Shown piece by piece: positions 7,380 through 14,239 of a stretch of DNA of 17,762 bases (within the stretch, counting starts at the first letter, position 1; the number at the start of each line of letters is the position of its first letter). A model generated the notes under the pieces. That model saw only the letters and a list, made by a program, of their open reading frames with translations. It had not been told where the DNA came from and did not search any database. The stretch lies in contig JBCDIQ010000076.1 in the NCBI GenBank assembly GCA_039024295.1, positions 1-17,762 on the forward strand, given 5' to 3'. The stretch comes from JBCDIQ01 sp039024295 (lineage in GTDB: Bacteria > Bacteroidota > Bacteroidia > J057). The position numbers and the translations under genes are program-made.

Positions 7380-8933
7380 TTGGAGCAGGAGCTTTATGGA
7401 GCTGCCCTTGAAGTGTACTTCAAAGCGTTAAGTCTATCGGAGGCGAAAAGTACCAAAACCGTAGGGGACCTGTATCACAACATTGGGATGATCTATTTTA
7501 ACCAAAAGCTGCACGATTCCGCCTTGGTGTATGCAAATAGGGCACTTGCCGTGCGAGAAGCCTCTGGCTACGAAGTGGGAAAGGGGATGTCCTACATGAA
7601 TATTGGCAATGTGTACCAAGACCTGGGCAACCATGAACAAGCCCTAACATACTTTCAAAAAACCCTGGACATTTACAGTAAAACCGAGAACGACCTGTGG
7701 GCAGCCAATGTCTATGGCAACATGGGGAATACATTCCGGGATTCAGGGGATTATGAGGAAGCGATTAAAGCATACAGAGAAGCCGAAAAAAGGTTTGTAG
7801 AGATCGGCAATAAAGCTAGCCTCAGCAGGTTAAACTGGGCTATTGGCAATACTTACTACCTGTGGAAAAAACCGGATAAGGCAGAGCCTTTTTGTTTAAA
7901 GGCCGATAAATTGGCTTTGCAGATCAAGTCCAAAGAAAATCAGTTGCTAGCATGTGATTGCTTGTATGGAGTGTACAAAGACCTAGGGCAATTGGCAGAA
8001 GCGATGAAGTACGGAGAAAGATTTGTCCTGCTACAGGATTCCATTAGGCTCCAGTCGATCGCCAATCGCCTTGCCAATCAGGAAACAAAGTATGCCTACG
8101 AGAAAGAATTGCTGGCGGACAGCCTGGCATATGTTCAGCAGGCAGCAGCCCTGCAAAACGAAGTGAGGGAACAACAAACTCAGCGCAACATTGTCATAGG
8201 GGCATTGTTGGCAGGTGCTATTATCTTATTGTTAGTGTGGAGAAGCTACCGCCAAAACAAGCGAGCCAACGAAGAGTTGGAGAAGAAAAATCAGACCATT
8301 CGGTTGGCGTTGGAAGAGCGGGAAACCCTGCTAAAGGAAATCCACCACCGGGTCAAGAATAACCTGCAAGTGGTTTCATCTCTTTTAAGCCTGCAATCAC
8401 GGGGACTACAAAATGATGAAGCCCAGCAGGCTCTGCAAGAAGGGCAAAACCGCGTCCGGGCCATGGCACTTATTCATCAAAATCTGTATCAGGAAGGCAA
8501 TTTGGTGGGAGTGGATGTGCCTGCTTATGTGGGAAAGCTCGTCCAAACCCTGGTACAATCCTACAAAATAGATACCCAGCAGGTAGAAATAGACCTGGAC
8601 ATTTCTCCCATTACCCTGGATGTGGATACCTTAATTCCGCTGGGCCTAATCATCAATGAATTGGTGACCAATGCCTTGAAATATGCATTTAAAGAAGGTC
8701 AGCAAGGAAAACTCGTTGTAGGGATTGGGCAAACATCAGAGGCGTTGATTTTGTCGGTTAAGGACAACGGGCCTGGATTACCAGAAGGGTTTGACATGAA
8801 ACAGGGAAGCTCCATGGGGTTCCGACTGGTGCAGGCGTTTTCCCGGAAAATGAAGGCTACCGTTGAAGTAAAAAATGAAGGGGGTGCCCTAATTGAATTA
8901 ACAATTCCTCATCCCAAATCCCTGAAGGCATGA
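7380..8933 (+). CDS. Kinase 1, main part: TPR sensor histidine kinase (HisKA_2)
   Basis: 517 residues are open from TTG 7380; the frame is continuous back to the TGA at 7236. Residues 1-220 hold about five TPR motifs (for example SYMNIGNVYQDLGNHEQALTYF and GNTFRDSGDYEEAI), then a coiled coil (about 225-265) and one membrane helix (about 270-288). The HisKA_2 box around residues 319-330 (KEIHHRVKNNLQ, likely phospho-His 323) follows, then a HATPase with N-box INELVTNALKYAF (N426) and G-boxes DNGPGLP and SSMGFRLV. In the intact form the TPRs would be periplasmic and the kinase cytoplasmic. The stop codon removes the signal peptide from this part, so TPR placement becomes doubtful. The stop codon overlaps the start of the response regulator gene (ATGA), so the two are co-translated partners. 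The true internal start, if any, is unknown. Confidence 0.85.
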   Translation: MEQELYGAALEVYFKALSLSEAKSTKTVGDLYHNIGMIYFNQKLHDSALVYANRALAVREASGYEVGKGMSYMNIGNVYQDLGNHEQALTYFQKTLDIYSKTENDLWAANVYGNMGNTFRDSGDYEEAIKAYREAEKRFVEIGNKASLSRLNWAIGNTYYLWKKPDKAEPFCLKADKLALQIKSKENQLLACDCLYGVYKDLGQLAEAMKYGERFVLLQDSIRLQSIANRLANQETKYAYEKELLADSLAYVQQAAALQNEVREQQTQRNIVIGALLAGAIILLLVWRSYRQNKRANEELEKKNQTIRLALEERETLLKEIHHRVKNNLQVVSSLLSLQSRGLQNDEAQQALQEGQNRVRAMALIHQNLYQEGNLVGVDVPAYVGKLVQTLVQSYKIDTQQVEIDLDISPITLDVDTLIPLGLIINELVTNALKYAFKEGQQGKLVVGIGQTSEALILSVKDNGPGLPEGFDMKQGSSMGFRLVQAFSRKMKATVEVKNEGGALIELTIPHPKSLKA

Positions 8934-9544
8934 ATCAGTTACGAATACTAGTTGTAGAAGACGACATCTTCATTGCGGAGGATATCTGCGAAACCCTGGA
9001 ACAGATGGAGTATATCGTGGTGGGGCCTGCCTACAATGCAACCGATGCCATCGAATTGCTGGACAAAGAAAAGCTAGATTTGGCATTATTGGACATAAAT
9101 TTGGGAGAAGGTGCAAATGGGATAAGCCTGGGCCACCTGATCCAGGAATCCTATCACCTGCCATTTATTTACCTGACCTCCTACGCCAATAAATCCACCC
9201 TGGAATCTGCCAAAAAGACCCGGCCCATGGGATATGTGGTCAAGCCCTTTCAGGTGGAAGATTTATTTGCTGCCATAGAAATTGCCCTGTACAATTATAG
9301 CCAGCGTTGGCAACCGGTTTCCTGGCAGCCTACCTTCCTTAACAAAAAGCTTAACACGGATTTTACCCCCAAGGAGTCCGAGATTCTTCAGGACATGTTT
9401 GAGGGGAAAACCAATGCCCAGTTGGCGGAAAAGCATTTTGTTAGCCCCAATACCATCAAAACCCATGTGAAGCGGATTTATGAAAAGCTGGAGGTGCACA
9501 CTCGTTCTGAAGCGATTGCAAAGTTGAGGGCTGGGCTGGAGTAG
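8930..9544 (+). CDS. Response regulator, REC plus LuxR-type HTH
   Basis: A 204-residue two-component response regulator. The receiver domain (1-122) has the acidic pair E10-D11 (VVEDD), phospho-acceptor D55 (LALLDINLG), T83 (YLTSY) and K105 (VVKPF), all in the expected places. The C-terminal LuxR/GerE helix-turn-helix (about 145-200) reads FTPKESEILQDMFEGK.NAQLA, then SPNTIKTHVKRIYEKL, the usual DNA-recognition pattern. Its ATG overlaps the kinase 1 stop by 4 nt, so translational coupling and cognate pairing with kinase 1 are very likely. The tandem paralogous kinase 2 downstream has no regulator, so both kinases may act on this one. Target genes are unknown. HisKA_2 kinases with LuxR-type regulators are a common phylum pattern. 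Confidence 0.92.
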   Translation: MNQLRILVVEDDIFIAEDICETLEQMEYIVVGPAYNATDAIELLDKEKLDLALLDINLGEGANGISLGHLIQESYHLPFIYLTSYANKSTLESAKKTRPMGYVVKPFQVEDLFAAIEIALYNYSQRWQPVSWQPTFLNKKLNTDFTPKESEILQDMFEGKTNAQLAEKHFVSPNTIKTHVKRIYEKLEVHTRSEAIAKLRAGLE

Positions 9545-9560
9545 GGGGAAGAAGAGGTTT

Positions 9561-9618
9561 GAGGTGTTAGCTGATAGGTTTTAGGGCGGTGAAGAGGTGT
9601 TAGGCATTAGGTTTTAGG
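9561..9618. repeat. Imperfect 33-nt tandem repeat between RR and kinase 2
   Basis: Two 25-nt units (9561-9585 and 9594-9618) share GAGGTGTTAG and AGGTTTTAGG, differ only in a 5-nt middle, and are separated by GCGGTGAA (period 33). GTTAG/TTTAGG-rich strings continue weakly to about 9680. This may be a dispersed intergenic repeat or a protein-binding array upstream of kinase 2. Confidence 0.6.
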
Positions 9619-9702
9619 AAAAGGGTTTAATTGATCATATTCGACACTTGAAATCATCCTCAGAGGTGATGGGTGTTAGCCACCAGCATAACAATTTTAG
9701 AC

Positions 9703-10134
9703 GTGAAAAAAGCGGTATATAAACTATTGAATGGAGGGTTGATTGTTCTTCTGCTTACGGGGGGCCTATGGGCACAGTCCCCTGCCTACCAGCAGGAACA
9801 TGATTCTTTGGTGAGTGTATGGAAAAACACTTCATTGGAAGATACTGCTCGCATGAATGCATTGGTGGAGCATGCCTGGAAAATGACTCATTTCAATCCT
9901 GACAGTACCCTGAAACTCACGAAAGTGCTGGATTCCATGTCAGGCGGAAACCCCGCTTACAGGAGGTGGCACGCAAAATCTCTGGATATGAAAGGGATTG
10001 TACACCTTACCAACCGAAAATTTGACCAGGCCCTAAAGCTGTTGGAACATTCACGTGATATCTACAAAGAGATAGGGGCAACCAATGACCTCTTTAAAAC
10101 CCTCAACCTGATTGGAACCAATTTCCTCCAGTAA
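9703..10134 (+). CDS. Kinase 2, N-terminal piece before in-frame TAA
   Basis: A 143-residue piece starts at GTG 9703 with a signal peptide (VKKAVYKLLNGGLIVLLL, cleavage near WAQS). It continues through the DSLVSVWKNTSLEDTARMNAL segment and the first TPR helices (KGIVHLTNRKFDQALKLL) and stops at TAA 10132-10134. The frame is open immediately after, and the next residues (ELLGPALENYFQAL) align with the ELYGAALEVYFKAL of kinase 1. Kinase 1 has CAG (Gln) where this TAA lies. The piece is therefore the 5' part of one interrupted gene. The frame also opens at GTG 9673, but 9703 matches the kinase 1 start. The stop lies about 50 codons further along than the one in kinase 1. Confidence 0.6.
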   Translation: MKKAVYKLLNGGLIVLLLTGGLWAQSPAYQQEHDSLVSVWKNTSLEDTARMNALVEHAWKMTHFNPDSTLKLTKVLDSMSGGNPAYRRWHAKSLDMKGIVHLTNRKFDQALKLLEHSRDIYKEIGATNDLFKTLNLIGTNFLQ

Positions 10135-10140
10135 GAATTA

Positions 10141-11679
10141 TTGGGTCCTGCACTGGAAAATTATTTTCAGGCATTACAACTCACCCGGGAAGAAGACACG
10201 AAGGCAAGGGGAGATTTGTATAACAATATGGCGATTATCTATTTCAATCAGCACCTACATGATTCCGCTTTGGTTTATCTCCAGCGAGCCCTTGCTTTGA
10301 GAGAGGCAACAGGAGATATATCCGGGATGGGCTCGACGTATATGGGGATAGGCAACGTCTACCAGGCTAAGGGAGACCATGAAGCAGCATTGAACTATTA
10401 CCATAAAGCAATCCCAATCAATAAGAATATGGGAAGGGACGTTGGGAATGCCGCAGTGTATGCAAATATTGGCCACTCCTTACGAGACATGGGAGATTAT
10501 GAAGGGGCCATTGAAGCGTTCAAGGAATCGGAAGAACGAAGTATAAAAATGGGGAGAAAAGCAGGCATCAGTAAGATCAACTGGTCGATAGGGAGTACGT
10601 ACCTGGCGTGGGGATACTCGGAACAGGCGACATCCTACTGCCTGAAAGCAGATGAATTGGCCCAGGAGATCGGTTCCCTCCATACCCAGTTGGTTGCTTG
10701 CGACTGCCTGTTCAAATCATATGAAAAACAAGGAAAATACCGAGAGGCGTTTCAGTATAGCAAACGCCTGTTGTATATACAGGATTCTATCAGGCGCCAA
10801 TCCATCGCCGATCGCTTGGCGGATCAGGAAACCAAATATGCGTATGAAAAGCAATTGCTGGCAGACAGCTTAACCTATGTGCAACAGGCCACAGAGTTAC
10901 AAAACGAGGTAAAACAACAGCAGACCCAGCGCAACATTGTAATCGGGGCACTGCTCGCAGGTGCCATCATCCTGCTATTGCTTTGGAGAAGCTACCGCCA
11001 GAACAAGCGATCCAATAAAGAATTGGCCAAAAAGAACCGGACCATTCGTACGGCCCTGGAAGAGCGTGAAATGCTGCTGAAGGAAATCCACCATCGGGTC
11101 AAAAATAACCTTCAGGTAGTTTCGTCCCTCCTGAGCTTGCAATCGCGCGGGTTGCACAATGATGAAGCCCAGCAGGCCCTGCAAGAAGGCCAAAACCGGG
11201 TCCGGGCCATGGCCCTCATTCACCAAAACCTGTATCAAGAAGGAAATCTGGTGGGCGTAGACGTACCTGCTTATGTGGAGAAACTGGTGCAAACCCTGGT
11301 ACAATCTTATAAAGTGGATACCCAGCAAGTGGAGATTCAGTTGAACATATCTCCCATCGCATTGGACGTAGATACCCTAATTCCTCTGGGGCTTATCCTA
11401 AACGAATTGGTGACCAATTCCTTGAAATACGCCTTTAAAGAAGGGCAGCAGGGAAAACTGACAGTGGGCATCAATCAAGTTGAACAAGAGTTGGTGGTGT
11501 CTGTCAAAGACAATGGGCCCGGCCTGCCGGAAGGAATGGAGATGAAGCCCGGAAGTTCCATGGGCTTCCGGTTGGTGCAGGCATTTTCCCGGAAAATGAA
11601 GGCTACCTTTGAAGCAAAAAATGAAGGGGGTGCACTGATTGAACTGAGAATTCCTCGGGCTAAGTCACTTGGGTCGTGA
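10141..11679 (+). CDS. Kinase 2, main part: TPR sensor histidine kinase (HisKA_2)
   Basis: 512 residues, paralogous to kinase 1 over their whole lengths. TPRs (for example GNVYQAKGDHEAALNYYHKA and SLRDMGDYEGAIEAFKESE) fill the first 215 residues, followed by a coiled coil, a membrane helix (about 265-283), the HisKA_2 box (likely phospho-His 318) and a HATPase with LNELVTNSLKYAF, DNGPGLP and SSMGFRLV. The TPR part has diverged from kinase 1 more than the kinase part, which suggests different input and shared output. No response regulator follows; the next gene is convergent, 14 nt away. Within 22 codons around the phospho-His (11083-11148 against 8337-8402) there are 13 nucleotide differences, all synonymous, so the catalytic half has been kept under selection despite the TAA at 10132. 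The start codon is uncertain; TTG 10141 is just the first possible one after the stop. Confidence 0.85.
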   Translation: MGPALENYFQALQLTREEDTKARGDLYNNMAIIYFNQHLHDSALVYLQRALALREATGDISGMGSTYMGIGNVYQAKGDHEAALNYYHKAIPINKNMGRDVGNAAVYANIGHSLRDMGDYEGAIEAFKESEERSIKMGRKAGISKINWSIGSTYLAWGYSEQATSYCLKADELAQEIGSLHTQLVACDCLFKSYEKQGKYREAFQYSKRLLYIQDSIRRQSIADRLADQETKYAYEKQLLADSLTYVQQATELQNEVKQQQTQRNIVIGALLAGAIILLLLWRSYRQNKRSNKELAKKNRTIRTALEEREMLLKEIHHRVKNNLQVVSSLLSLQSRGLHNDEAQQALQEGQNRVRAMALIHQNLYQEGNLVGVDVPAYVEKLVQTLVQSYKVDTQQVEIQLNISPIALDVDTLIPLGLILNELVTNSLKYAFKEGQQGKLTVGINQVEQELVVSVKDNGPGLPEGMEMKPGSSMGFRLVQAFSRKMKATFEAKNEGGALIELRIPRAKSLGS

Positions 11680-11692
11680 ACCTACAGGTTCA
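11677..11692. terminator. Palindrome between convergent genes
   Basis: TGAACCT (11677-11683) and AGGTTCA (11686-11692) form a perfect inverted repeat between the kinase 2 stop codon and the stop codon of the minus-strand gene. Its centre is too tight for a full stem, and no strong U-tract follows. It could be a weak bidirectional transcript end. Confidence 0.3.
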
Positions 11693-11693
11693 T

Positions 11694-12716
11694 CTATTCT
11701 TCCGCATAAAACTGAGCAATTTCCTCCAATTCGCTTTTGTATTCAATCCTGTTCACCCAATCAGAGGGAAATGAATCAATGCCGCAATGGGCACCCGCAA
11801 GCCCACCGGCAAGGCAAGCAATTGAATCGGAGTCACCCGCTGTTACCACTGCTCTCCTTAGAACCTTGACCGGATCATTGGGAAACAGCAGAAAACAGTA
11901 CAGCGCGGTTGCAAATGTTTCTTCTGCAATCCAGCCTTCGCCTATCAGGATGCATGGATCGGTGTCTGCGTCTGGAGCCTCTAGGGCTTTCTGGACCTTT
12001 TGGAGAATCGCTTCTGTTTCGCCCCAACCGTAAGTGGTGAAGTCGACTTTGGTGTAAAAGGGTGGGCGATCCCAGATGTCTTTGAGGTAGGTAGCATGGT
12101 AAACATCCTTTTGCTGGGAGGTGTACTCCAACAGGAAGCTCAAGAGTTCTTCTGCAGGAAGTCCATTTATCAATTGTGCAATGGCAATTGCGGTAATCTC
12201 TGAAGCCGTTAATGCTGTAGGGTGGGCATGGGTGATGGCGGATTGAAACTGCGCAATGGCCCCAATCTGGCTTATGGGCACTCCTTTTGCTGTTAACAAT
12301 CCCACTGGGATAACCCGCATATTGGCACCACATCCTTTTGAATTTTTGATGGTGGCTTCCTGCCAATCTTGTCCCTCCTCTAAATTTTCAATGGCGTCCA
12401 GGCACGTCATCCCTGGTGCTCGATTGTTCTCTGGATCGTTCAACCAGATGATGAAATGGGATATCAGGCTTTCTTGAAGTGAGGTTGGAGAATAGGCAGA
12501 AGAACTGCTTGCCATGACCGCCTTACCAACCGCAATGGCCATTTGGGTGTCATCCGTGACAAGGATAGGAGTGCCGGCTGGCGCCTGAGGGCCATTGGGA
12601 GGCCACTTTGCCAAAATTTCCGGCACTTTAAGGAATTCGGTTGGGTACCCAAAACCATCCCCAATGGCCATGCCGAATAAACTGCCCCTGATTTTATCTG
12701 ATAACCTCATGGTCAT
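11694..12716 (-). CDS. ADP-ribosylglycohydrolase (DraG/ARH family)
   Basis: A 340-residue cytoplasmic enzyme expected to remove ADP-ribose from a protein or nucleic acid. The binuclear metal-site motifs are all present: GMAIGDGFGYPTEF (about 15-28), VTDDTQMA (53-60), GCGANMRVIPVGL in the middle, THAHPTALTASE, and AGDSDSIACLAGGLAGA (about 293-309). Length and motif order are typical of PF03747. I chose the ATG at 12716 (MTMRLSDKIRGSLFG); the frame extends back to 12842, but that would overlap the upstream gene's stop at 12794 and adds no family sequence. It lies 77 nt downstream of the SUKH-like gene on the same strand, probably in one operon. In some polymorphic toxin systems such enzymes are immunity proteins against ADP-ribosyltransferase toxins (for example Tri1). 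A housekeeping or DraG-like role is equally possible. Confidence 0.88.
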   Translation of the reverse strand: MTMRLSDKIRGSLFGMAIGDGFGYPTEFLKVPEILAKWPPNGPQAPAGTPILVTDDTQMAIAVGKAVMASSSSAYSPTSLQESLISHFIIWLNDPENNRAPGMTCLDAIENLEEGQDWQEATIKNSKGCGANMRVIPVGLLTAKGVPISQIGAIAQFQSAITHAHPTALTASEITAIAIAQLINGLPAEELLSFLLEYTSQQKDVYHATYLKDIWDRPPFYTKVDFTTYGWGETEAILQKVQKALEAPDADTDPCILIGEGWIAEETFATALYCFLLFPNDPVKVLRRAVVTAGDSDSIACLAGGLAGAHCGIDSFPSDWVNRIEYKSELEEIAQFYAEE

Positions 12717-12793
12717 ATCTATCTTTTGTTCCTGTGAGTAATACCCTTCCACCTGTTGTTCTCGAATGAAATTAACAAAAATTCTGGGGTGGT

Positions 12794-13468
12794 TTACCTT
12801 CCGTATTCTGTTTGATAATGTGACAGATAATCCCTTTCCCAATTATTGAAAGTAGGTGTGCCATAGGTAATTCTTCTCCATATAGAGTTCTCTATCACAA
12901 GCCTTAAAATGAAGGATTCCAAGTCAGGAGAAATCCACATAAAATAATTTGGGGCTATCTTTTCCTCATTGCCTGTGAATAACTCTTTTCCCTCGGATGA
13001 AAATAGAAAATCTGATATCAGGATTCCCAATTCATCTTCATTCTTAAAATGCAGGTACCAAAAACAACAATATTGCTGATCGGAAAAGAAATGAACCAAA
13101 AACTCATTGGCGCTTCCAGGAAAAGGAATGATTTCATCGCTTACATCAAAAAAACATGCGGTTATGGAGCTATTCTCAATGGCATTTCTAAGCCCAGGAT
13201 TAAGGAGAAGCGTCTCCAAGCTTTTTGGTACGTCTATTCCAAAAGGTATACAACTTTTTTGGAGCTTGGTGAAGCTTGATTGTAGGGTTTCCTCAGGGAT
13301 AGTGGGTTCGAAGTTTCCATTTTCTGGTTTCAGCCATTTAAAATCTCCTGTTAGCTCGGTATTGGGAAGAGTTGGTAAGCTTTTATAAGGATAAAACTGA
13401 TAAGTTCCCTGATCTGAATAATTAGACCTGTATCCTTTCAATTCATGATGGTACCACTCTTTTTTCAT
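12794..13468 (-). CDS. SUKH/SMI1-KNR4-like protein, putative immunity
   Basis: A 224-residue soluble protein with no signal peptide. Residues about 60-205 have the look of the SMI1/KNR4 (SUKH) fold: FTKLQKSCIPFGIDVPKSLE, an Asn-rich helix, FLVHFFSDQQYCCFWYLHF and, near the end, SPDLESFILRLVIENSIWRRI. The FL.DQQ.C..WYL and E.FI.R..IEN.IW strings are what I recall from SMI1/KNR4-annotated proteins in cyanobacteria and Bacteroidota. SUKH members are frequent immunity proteins in contact-dependent and polymorphic toxin loci, though some are intracellular regulators. Here the gene precedes an ADP-ribosylglycohydrolase and follows a tiny membrane-peptide ORF on the same strand. No toxin is present in the window. 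The family call is from motif memory; a profile search would settle it. Confidence 0.6.
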   Translation of the reverse strand: MKKEWYHHELKGYRSNYSDQGTYQFYPYKSLPTLPNTELTGDFKWLKPENGNFEPTIPEETLQSSFTKLQKSCIPFGIDVPKSLETLLLNPGLRNAIENSSITACFFDVSDEIIPFPGSANEFLVHFFSDQQYCCFWYLHFKNEDELGILISDFLFSSEGKELFTGNEEKIAPNYFMWISPDLESFILRLVIENSIWRRITYGTPTFNNWERDYLSHYQTEYGR

Positions 13469-13496
13469 GGTTTTGAGAACATTTTTTAGGTCGGGG

Positions 13497-13598
13497 CTAT
13501 TTCCTTTTCCTCACCAGTCGATAAACAAGGTATCCCACCCCAATTACCAATAGTGCCAAATAAAAATATGCCCCACTAGATACAGTAACGATATCCAT
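13497..13598 (-). CDS. Small single-pass membrane peptide (33 aa)
   Basis: ATG 13598 begins a 33-residue peptide, MDIVTVSSG, then a hydrophobic helix (AYFYLALLVIGVGYLVY) and a basic tail RLVRKRK, the pattern of a bitopic small membrane protein with the tail in the cytoplasm. A perfect TAnnTTTG box lies about 58 nt upstream on this strand (13663-13656), and the SUKH-like gene starts 28 nt downstream, so it could be the first gene of the operon. The frame extends upstream to ATG 13691, but that portion would pass over the promoter box. No family is recognised. It may be a spurious ORF in the leader of the SUKH gene. Confidence 0.4.
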   Translation of the reverse strand: MDIVTVSSGAYFYLALLVIGVGYLVYRLVRKRK

Positions 13599-13655
13599 AA
13601 TGTGATGATGTGTTATGTTAACAATGAGCCCTTGTTTTTCGAACAACCTTTTTCC

Positions 13656-13663
13656 CAAATATA
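13656..13663 (-). promoter_or_regulatory. Candidate -7 box of the SUKH/ADP-ribosylhydrolase operon
   Basis: Plus-strand CAAATATA reads TATATTTG on the minus strand, a perfect match to the Bacteroidota -7 consensus TAnnTTTG. The nearest upstream TTG is about 25 nt away, longer than the usual 19-21, so the -33 element is weak. Transcription would start near 13648. Confidence 0.4.
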
Positions 13664-13698
13664 CAGAGAATAGCTGTACCCATATCCCCAAAATAGTT

Positions 13699-13723
13699 CA
13701 AGATAACCTACCTATTTATCTTG
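13699..13723. promoter_or_regulatory. 8-bp inverted repeat, possible operator
   Basis: CAAGATAA (13699-13706) and TTATCTTG (13716-13723) are perfect inverted repeats with a 9-nt spacer. They sit between the divergent leftward operon and the YdcZ-like gene, the usual place for a dimeric regulator's operator. A local hairpin is the alternative. Confidence 0.35.
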
Positions 13724-13783
13724 GTAGCTTTTGTTGAATGTGCAGATGGAGGTAAATTCACGCTCCCTCAAATACCATAATAA

Positions 13784-14233
13784 ATGAAACAACAAATTAT
13801 CCTGATGCTGGTGGCCATTGCAGCCGGAGCGGTATTGCCTGTACAGGCTGGACTAAATGTCCAACTGGGAAAAGCATTTGATCATCCGATTTTTGCTGCC
13901 TTTGCTTCCTTCATAGTCGGGGCCGTGGCACTTTTGGTGTATTTATTTTTCCAAAAGTTCGAGCTATCTACGCTTTCCAATGTGAGAGAAGTGCCGGTCG
14001 CTGCGTGGCTGGGGGGAATCCTTGGGGCATTTTATGTTGTGGCAGTCATTATTCTGGCACCTAAATTGGGTGCTGCACTCACCTTTTCCCTCATCGTTGC
14101 AGGTCAGATGACCGTCTCCCTGGCCCTGGATCATTATGGGATGATGGGGATGCCAGTAAGCTCCATCAATTGGCAGCGTTTGCTAGGCGTAGCCCTTCTG
14201 ATTGTCGGGGTGATCCTCATTCGTAAGTTTTAG
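13784..14233 (+). CDS. DMT transporter, YdcZ family
   Basis: A 149-residue inner-membrane protein with five hydrophobic segments, half the size of an EamA transporter. The start (MLVAIAAGAVLPVQAGLNVQLGK) and the FIVGAVALLVYLFF, GGILGAFYVVAVI and LIVAGQMTVSLALDHYG segments match the YdcZ/DUF606 branch of the DMT superfamily, whose members work as homodimers or as paired small subunits. The Q-A-G-x-N-x-x-L-G string near residue 22 is the typical family signature. Substrate is unknown. The start ATG at 13784 has no clear Shine-Dalgarno site. It ends 6 nt from the stop of the convergent YARHG gene. No second ydcZ-like subunit lies next to it, so homodimer function is likely. Confidence 0.85.
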   Translation: MKQQIILMLVAIAAGAVLPVQAGLNVQLGKAFDHPIFAAFASFIVGAVALLVYLFFQKFELSTLSNVREVPVAAWLGGILGAFYVVAVIILAPKLGAALTFSLIVAGQMTVSLALDHYGMMGMPVSSINWQRLLGVALLIVGVILIRKF

Positions 14234-14239
14234 GTACCC

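Noticed and set aside
9561..9618. Repeat pair as a CRISPR array
   Set aside because: Only two units, an 8-nt gap instead of a spacer, and no cas genes in the window.
12717..12842. Longer start of the ADP-ribosylglycohydrolase at 12842
   Set aside because: The extension adds 42 residues with no family match and overlaps the end of the SUKH-like gene; ATG 12716 leads straight into the conserved N-terminus.
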